A DNA stretch of 9,527 bases, from assembly GCA_002688165.1 (NCBI GenBank), contig NZCB01000015.1:1-9527 (forward strand). The letters run 5' to 3'. Each line of letters starts with the position of its first letter. Within the stretch, counting starts at the first letter, position 1. The stretch comes from Candidatus Pacearchaeota archaeon (GTDB taxonomy: Archaea > Nanobdellota > Nanobdellia > Pacearchaeales > GW2011-AR1). Below, in pieces: positions 5,506 through 9,527 of the stretch. A model generated the notes under the pieces. It did not search any database and was not told the DNA's origin. It saw nothing but the letters and a program-made list of their open reading frames with translations. The translations under genes were made by a program, and so were the position numbers.

Positions 5506-6978
5506 TTAAAACCCAAATAGTTCATCAGCCTTTGATTTTGGAGGACTTCTATCTTCAGTTGGATCTCCATGACCGTAGGGAGGGGATGCCATCCCTAATG
5601 ATTTCTTAAATGTATCATAAGTTTTAAATGCAATTCCTCTCGCATCTGCTATTGCATGATTTCTTATATATGCTTCAGCATATTTATCTGGTTTAATCTT
5701 TTTCTTTAATTTTTCTAATTTTTCTTTATCTTCTTCTTTTTTATTTTTCTTATTTTTTCCAAATGAAAATAAAGATGCGAAAGGGTTGTTGTCAGATTGT
5801 TTTTCTTTTTCTTTTTCTTTTTTACCTGTTAGTTCTTCTATATCTAGTTTTAATTGGCCCAAGGAATCATCAGTCATTCCCTGAACTAAATTTAGTGCAG
5901 AGTATAGGTCTGAGTCATTTAATCTCTCATTAAATATTTTTAGTTCATCCTCATTCATAGAATAAGCTTTGAACTCTATTTCTGCCTTCCCTCCAAAAAC
6001 GAAATTTTGCCCAACTTTATTTGGAATTCCTGTGAATTTGAAATCAACAAAAGTTACTGCAAAATATTTCCTGAACTTTTTTGCAACCTTTCCAAATTCC
6101 TCGGGCAGTGCTCTTCCTTCAAGTCTGTTCTTTGTAGCCGAACCCTCTACACCTACCGGATTTGTTTTCATTAAGGTTAATTGCAATAATACTGTGTTGA
6201 AAGCAGTTACTAATGCAGAATCACTAGCCATTTTTTCTTCTTGAGTTAACTTCTCTGCTGCAATTAAATATGGCTTTGCCCATCTGGATTGTAATTTAAG
6301 TGAATCTACTTGACTTTTTAGATATGTAGATTCAACCTCAAATCTTTTTCTTAGTTCCATCTCACTCCTAGTTTTCCATTCATTGAATTCTAAGATTCTT
6401 GGTTTTAGTATTCTTTTGACCCTATCATTTAAATCTATCTTATCAATATCTCTTTCATCTTTAGCTTTCAAGAAAGCATCCCTTAGTGTTACGAATTGCA
6501 GATTGCCCGAAGATAATGCATTTATCGCTCCTTGTCCTCTTTGCATATCTACCTTATCCATCCAGATTTGTTTTAAGGAAAGTATTCCTGCTTCTTTTTT
6601 ATGTTTATCACTAGAATTAGCAGCATCATAATGACTTAACCTTATTTGAAATTCTTTTAAATCGTAGATTAAATTTAGTACACTTCTTAGAACCGTGTTA
6701 ATTGTTTGCATAGACCTTGATGCTTGTTCCTGCATTTGAGATTTTTTTAATCCTAATTCTGAAAAATGGCCTGATCCAGGTGATGAAGCAAAATTGTCAA
6801 TTATTTTTTCTGTTTTGCCTCCAGTGATATTCATAAAATTTAATAGCCAAAAATATAAGGGTTCTAATGTTCCTCCAGGAGTATCAATGACTAATTTGTA
6901 TTTAATTGCAGAGCCCGGATTTTTTTTATAATAAGGACTTAAATCTTTCATTATCTCATCTACATCACCTAAAACCAT
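5506..6978 (-). CDS. hypothetical protein, 490 aa, helical core with charged C-terminal linker
   Basis: No family is recognised. Numbering from the ATG at 6978, residues 1-75 look globular (LVIDTPGG at 29-36, and a hydrophobic LYFWLLNFMNI segment at 41-51). Residues 80-250 are mainly long helices, including KQIWMDKVDMQRGQGAIN at 136-153. Residues 295-340 are beta-rich (FAVTFVDFKF, then KAEIEFKAYSM). Residues 386-428 form a very Lys/Glu-rich linker, 429-463 a final helical unit, and the end is Pro-rich with a DELFGF terminus. There is no cysteine and no convincing membrane span. The ATG at 6978 is chosen over the GTG at 6987 because that GTG lies in the AGGTGA ribosome site. The protein is likely cytoplasmic. 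A structural or scaffold role is a guess from the helical content. Confidence 0.8.
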   Translation of the reverse strand: MVLGDVDEIMKDLSPYYKKNPGSAIKYKLVIDTPGGTLEPLYFWLLNFMNITGGKTEKIIDNFASSPGSGHFSELGLKKSQMQEQASRSMQTINTVLRSVLNLIYDLKEFQIRLSHYDAANSSDKHKKEAGILSLKQIWMDKVDMQRGQGAINALSSGNLQFVTLRDAFLKAKDERDIDKIDLNDRVKRILKPRILEFNEWKTRSEMELRKRFEVESTYLKSQVDSLKLQSRWAKPYLIAAEKLTQEEKMASDSALVTAFNTVLLQLTLMKTNPVGVEGSATKNRLEGRALPEEFGKVAKKFRKYFAVTFVDFKFTGIPNKVGQNFVFGGKAEIEFKAYSMNEDELKIFNERLNDSDLYSALNLVQGMTDDSLGQLKLDIEELTGKKEKEKEKQSDNNPFASLFSFGKNKKNKKEEDKEKLEKLKKKIKPDKYAEAYIRNHAIADARGIAFKTYDTFKKSLGMASPPYGHGDPTEDRSPPKSKADELFGF

Positions 6979-6983
6979 TATGT

Positions 6984-6989
6984 TCACCT
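6984..6989 (-). promoter_or_regulatory. Shine-Dalgarno AGGTGA deciding the start of the 490-aa gene
   Basis: AGGTGA on the minus strand lies five bases before the ATG at 6978. The alternative GTG start at 6987 is formed from this site itself, so the shorter protein is preferred. Confidence 0.65.
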
Positions 6990-7016
6990 TTTTGTAATAT
7001 TATCATGTAGAGGATG

Positions 7017-7027
7017 TTTTTAAATTT
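7017..7027 (-). promoter_or_regulatory. TATA box of the 490-aa gene
   Basis: AAATTTAAAAA on the minus strand is centred about 44 nt before the ATG at 6978, giving a predicted leader of about 18 nt that contains AGGTGA. It forms a divergent pair with the promoter at 7048-7058. Confidence 0.5.
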
Positions 7028-7047
7028 GTTTATTTTAAAACAAGAGA

Positions 7048-7058
7048 TTTAAATATTT
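7048..7058 (+). promoter_or_regulatory. TATA box of the Trm5-like gene
   Basis: TTTAAATATTT is centred about 24 nt before the ATG at 7076, predicting a leaderless transcript. Confidence 0.55.
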
Positions 7059-7075
7059 AGAAAAGATAATAGATT

Positions 7076-7840
7076 ATGGCAGATTATGATATTATAGGGA
7101 ATATTGCAATAATAAAATCTGAAGGCAAGACAAATAGTCAAAAATTAAGACAAGCCAGGGAATTATTAAAAAGGCCTTTTATAAAAACAGTATTAGAAAA
7201 ATCAACAGATATTAAGGGGCGTTTAAGGACCTTTAAAACAAAATATGTTGCAGGAATTAAAACTTTAGAGACTATTCAAAGTGAAAATAATTGCAGGTTT
7301 AAATTAAATGTAGAAACGTGTTACTTTTCGCCAAGGCAGGGTAATGATAGGAAATTAATAGCGAGTAAAATAAAAAAGAAAGATAGTGTTTTGGTAATGT
7401 TTTCAGGAATAGGTGCTTATCCAATAGTTATCTATAAAACAAAAAAACCAAATCACATAACGGCAATAGAGATTTCTAGAGAATGTAATAAATATGCAAA
7501 AGAGAATTTAAAAATAAATAAAATACCTGAAGATAAGATGACTTTAATTCAAGGAGATGTGAAAAAGAAGATGCCAAAATCAAAGTTTGATGTTATTATG
7601 ATGGCAAGGCCTAATTTGAAAACGACTTTCTTAGAACAAGCCCTTCAAGTGTCTAAAAAAAATACCAAGATTTTTTATCATGGATTTTGTCACCAAGATG
7701 ATTTGAATAAATTAAAACGAGAACTCTTAGATGAAGCTAATGAATTAAAAAGAAAAATTAAGATTACAAAAACTGCAAAAGCTGGAGATATTGCGCCTTA
7801 CAAATATAGATATAGGGTTGAGATTAAGGTATTGAATTAA
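7076..7840 (+). CDS. Trm5/Tyw2-like SAM-dependent tRNA (guanine-37) methyltransferase
   Basis: The 254-residue protein follows the Trm5 order. It has a D2-type start (YDIIGNIAIIKS, 4-15), an Arg-rich segment (GRLRTF, 48-53), NNCRFKLNVETCYFSPRQGNDR (71-92), and the class I SAM site VLVMFSGIGAYPI (105-117) with the acidic IEIS at 131-134 and QGDVKK at 159-164. The end is GDIAPYKYRYRVEIKV. Trm5 makes m1G37 in tRNA; Tyw2-type relatives act on the wyosine pathway. Three features are unusual. The N-terminal D1 domain of longer archaeal Trm5 is absent. Asp91 stands where Trm5 usually has Glu in TER. The usual NLPK-like motif reads ARPNLK (177-182). The exact position modified is therefore uncertain. 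The gene is leaderless by promoter spacing and divergent from the 490-residue gene. Confidence 0.82.
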   Translation: MADYDIIGNIAIIKSEGKTNSQKLRQARELLKRPFIKTVLEKSTDIKGRLRTFKTKYVAGIKTLETIQSENNCRFKLNVETCYFSPRQGNDRKLIASKIKKKDSVLVMFSGIGAYPIVIYKTKKPNHITAIEISRECNKYAKENLKINKIPEDKMTLIQGDVKKKMPKSKFDVIMMARPNLKTTFLEQALQVSKKNTKIFYHGFCHQDDLNKLKRELLDEANELKRKIKITKTAKAGDIAPYKYRYRVEIKVLN

Positions 7841-7856
7841 TATTGTTTTCAGAAGA

Positions 7857-7864
7857 TTTATAAA
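7857..7864 (+). promoter_or_regulatory. TATA box of the secreted microprotein gene
   Basis: A perfect TTTATAAA, preceded by AGAAGA, is centred about 26 nt before the ATG at 7886. This is the expected spacing for a leaderless archaeal transcript and strongly supports the short gene that follows. Confidence 0.65.
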
Positions 7865-7885
7865 CCATAATTTGTGGGATAACAG

Positions 7886-8050
7886 ATGTTTGAAGGATTA
7901 AGAAGAATCGCATTACCATTTGCTATAGCAGCATCATTGTATAGTACTAGCCTTGCCTCAGAAGGTGTTCCTTCAAAAGATTCTTATCTTGTTAAAGATA
8001 ATTCTTATATTCAAAATCAGAGTAAGGATAATTTTATAAATAATCATTAA
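7886..8050 (+). CDS. 54-residue secreted microprotein
   Basis: This short frame runs from the ATG at 7886 to the TAA at 8048-8050. Residues 1-24 form a standard Sec-type signal peptide: Arg6-Arg7, a hydrophobic core from IALPFAIAASLY, then TSLA before SEG, with small residues at the -3 (Ser22) and -1 (Ala24) positions. The predicted mature part is about 30 residues, rich in Ser, Asn, Lys and Asp, with a loosely repeated SKDSY / VKDNSY / SKDNF pattern and no cysteine. No family is recognised. A consensus TATA box about 26 nt upstream supports expression. The PycTM-like gene starts 11 bp downstream, and that gene's own TATA box lies in the last codons of this one. The product is expected outside the membrane. 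Peptide signal, envelope component and toxin are all open possibilities. Confidence 0.72.
   Translation: MFEGLRRIALPFAIAASLYSTSLASEGVPSKDSYLVKDNSYIQNQSKDNFINNH
8032..8040 (+). promoter_or_regulatory. TATA box of the PycTM-like gene, inside the preceding microprotein gene
   Basis: TTTTATAAA is centred about 26 nt before the ATG at 8062 and lies in the last codons (Asn-Phe-Ile-Asn) of the secreted microprotein. It predicts an independent leaderless transcript for the membrane protein. Confidence 0.55.
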
Positions 8051-8061
8051 TTGATTTATTA

Positions 8062-8568
8062 ATGGTAAAAGAGAGGACCGATCCTAAAGCATTAGGGGCC
8101 TATTTGGGAAATAATTATAGTCAGTTACAGGGTTTGATAAAACAAGCCGATACTAAGGCAAATATAATTATTGCATTAATTGGTGCGATAGTATCTATGT
8201 TCTTTAATTTTCTTGTTTCAGAATCAAATCAATTACCAATGTGGCAGATTTTAGTAATCTTAAGTTTGTTGATACTTTCTGGAGCTTATGCAGTATCTGT
8301 GTTATATCCAAGAACTGCAAAACCTACAAAAAAATTCTCATTAACTTATTTTAAAGATGCGCAAAATGTAGATGCAAATTTATGGGCCAAGAAATTTTTA
8401 AATTCAAATCAGGAAGAACTAATTACTAAGGATATGATAAATAATATTAAGGCAATTTCTCAAATTTTGGATAAAAAGTTTAGTAGATTAAGAATGGCCT
8501 ATATGCTTTTTGCTTTAGCTATTTTAATAAAAACAATTTTTGATATAATTGCGTGGCTGCCTTATTAA
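8062..8568 (+). CDS. PycTM-like membrane protein (Pycsar effector-type domain)
   Basis: The 168-residue protein has a helical N-terminus leading to QADTKA (28-33), a first membrane span at about 33-52, a second at about 60-82 ending in SVLYPR, a soluble helical segment at about 90-140 (SLTYFKDAQN, then KAISQILDKKFSRLR), and a third span at about 145-165. The DxKA turn before span one, the YPR end of span two and the Lys/Arg-rich helix before span three match my recollection of the PycTM family (DUF5706). In Pycsar phage defence, such proteins damage the membrane when a PycC cyclase makes cCMP or cUMP. No cyclase or cyclic-nucleotide-binding protein is visible in this window, so a defence role is inference. 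The ATG at 8062 is supported by a TATA box. The stop overlaps the convergent ATPase gene by 4 bp. Confidence 0.75.
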   Translation: MVKERTDPKALGAYLGNNYSQLQGLIKQADTKANIIIALIGAIVSMFFNFLVSESNQLPMWQILVILSLLILSGAYAVSVLYPRTAKPTKKFSLTYFKDAQNVDANLWAKKFLNSNQEELITKDMINNIKAISQILDKKFSRLRMAYMLFALAILIKTIFDIIAWLPY

Positions 8569-9527
8569 ATTCTAAAATCTTCATCACTACTTAGAGCGCT
8601 AGGGGCACTACCTCCGTGCCAAGTTAATCTAGGCCTTATTCTTACAGGATATAATCTTTCAGAATTATCATCTAGGATAATTGCACTTCCTTTCAAATCA
8701 GGTAGTTCTCTCATTTCTTTTTGAATTGCAGATAGTAAATAGGTCTGCATTATCTCATTTAAGGCTTCGACATCATTACTATTAGTTAAACGATGAGACA
8801 TAACAATGTCTGATTGAGTCATTACATCCCTATGGATAACTCCTGGTTGTTGAGTAGCTAATACCATTGAAATACCTGGTTGTCTACCTTCCCTTAATAG
8901 TTGGATTAAAGCATTGCTTGCTGGAGTCTTTTCATGCATTGGTAAAAATTCATGCGCCTCATCTATAAACATCCAAACAATAGGCATTTCTTTTCTGCCA
9001 GAACTTTTATCAAACTTACGATGAATACTTTCTATTTCTTCCTTCTTTCTAGCTAAAATTCTTTGATTAAATAATTTCTTGCTTACTAAACCAATAATTA
9101 GGGCTCTAACATTAAAACCTGCAGTTGAAGAATAAACACTTAGATCTAAGATGCTAGTTGTTCCTGCTATGATTAACTCACTGATTTTAGTAGCTTCTTG
9201 ACCTTGAGCTGCAAAAACCTTCCAAGACTTAGCGGCCTCAAATAAGGCAATTCCTGATTTCTTAACTTCTTCAAGAGTATCAGTATCTTTTCGGATATTT
9301 TCTATAATGTCATTTAAATCAAAATTTCCGGATAAATTGTTTACTACCTTCTGAATTAAAACACTTACTGGATCTATCATCTTTAATTCAAAAATACTTA
9401 GCCAGTCTTCAATATCTAGTTCGTTAGCAGCTAAAGCAAACTTCCTATCGACAGGAATCTTTCTTTTTGCATATTCATCATAATGTCCTGCAGGAACCCA
9501 GACATTTGCAGGTAGTTCTTCTGCCTT
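8565..9527 (-). CDS. HerA/DUF87-type ATPase, C-terminal 320 residues (5' end outside window)
   Basis: The frame is open to the end of the window, so the Met encoded at 9380 is internal and the gene starts beyond 9527. In the visible 320 residues, Walker B is clear (IVWMFIDEAHEF, 183-194). It is followed by NALIQLLREGRQPGISMVLATQQP (205-228) with the sensor Gln, then a TQSDIVMSHRLTN strand-loop (237-249) with an Arg typical of the HerA-FtsK group. The C-terminal part (LYPVRIRPRLTWHGG) is beta-rich. Walker A must lie in the missing part. HerA-type ATPases are hexameric DNA translocases, often paired with NurA nuclease in end resection; DUF87 relatives also occur in defence operons. No NurA is present here. 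The gene overlaps the PycTM-like gene tail to tail by 4 bp, so co-regulation is not implied. Confidence 0.85.
   Translation of the reverse strand, partial: KAEELPANVWVPAGHYDEYAKRKIPVDRKFALAANELDIEDWLSIFELKMIDPVSVLIQKVVNNLSGNFDLNDIIENIRKDTDTLEEVKKSGIALFEAAKSWKVFAAQGQEATKISELIIAGTTSILDLSVYSSTAGFNVRALIIGLVSKKLFNQRILARKKEEIESIHRKFDKSSGRKEMPIVWMFIDEAHEFLPMHEKTPASNALIQLLREGRQPGISMVLATQQPGVIHRDVMTQSDIVMSHRLTNSNDVEALNEIMQTYLLSAIQKEMRELPDLKGSAIILDDNSERLYPVRIRPRLTWHGGSAPSALSSDEDFRI

Noticed and set aside
5969..6631. Two plus-strand frames opposite the 490-aa gene
   Set aside because: They are antisense shadows without start signals, and their hydrophobic sequences are the expected complement of the charged codons on the other strand.
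7026..7043. TTGTTT/AAACAA inverted repeat between the divergent promoters
   Set aside because: Six-base arms of A/T-rich composition are expected by chance in this region, so I did not call an operator.
1417..8568. A CBASS or Pycsar system linking the nucleotidyltransferase to the PycTM-like protein
   Set aside because: The nucleotidyltransferase is short, of MNT type with a HEPN-like tail rather than a CD-NTase or class III cyclase, and lies about 6 kb away on the other strand with unrelated genes between.

Overview
The window reads as the genome of an AT-rich archaeon, most likely a DPANN lineage of the Woesearchaeota/Pacearchaeota type. Nearly every gene start has a TATA-like box (TTTATAAA or TTTAAA) at archaeal spacing. 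The only Shine-Dalgarno sequences are of the archaeal GGTGA/GAGGTGAT type. The recognisable genes are also archaeal: a RibL-like FAD synthetase, a Trm5-like tRNA methyltransferase and a HerA/DUF87-type ATPase. The lineage call is inference, because no rRNA or tRNA gene is present. No mobile element, CRISPR array or prophage signature was found.

Layout. 1-580: the C-terminal, very acidic tail of a protein that starts before the window. 652-1416 (+): a lysine-rich coiled-coil protein of unknown function, ending directly against 1417-2235 (-), a single-chain MNT-HEPN-like nucleotidyltransferase. 2354-2470 (-): a 38-residue zinc-ribbon microprotein, divergent from 2587-2997 (+), a RibL-like cytidylyltransferase-fold enzyme. 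2986-3066: a 33-bp tandem repeat at the convergent gene junction, carrying the stop codons of both flanking genes. 3053-4882 (-): a 609-residue xylose-isomerase/endonuclease-IV-like TIM barrel with a large helical insertion and a glycine-rich tail. 5012-5449 (-) and 5506-6978 (-): an acidic disordered protein and a 490-residue protein, neither recognised. 7076-7840 (+): a Trm5-like methyltransferase, divergent from the 490-residue gene. 7886-8050 (+): a 54-residue secreted microprotein. 8062-8568 (+): a membrane protein resembling the PycTM effector of Pycsar defence, overlapping by 4 bp the end of 8565-9527 (-), a HerA-like ATPase whose start lies outside the window.

There is no long operon. 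Most genes have their own promoter, and strands switch often. Starts fall into two classes: leaderless genes, with the TATA centre 24-28 nt before ATG, and three genes with a GGTGA-type site, with the TATA centre 42-45 nt before ATG. The most interesting items are the PycTM-like protein with no cyclase nearby and a secreted microprotein just upstream, the insertion-bearing TIM barrel, the fused MNT-HEPN protein with an altered HEPN motif, and the duplicated convergent-stop junction. I see no complete known defence system. A shared function among these genes is not shown by the sequence.
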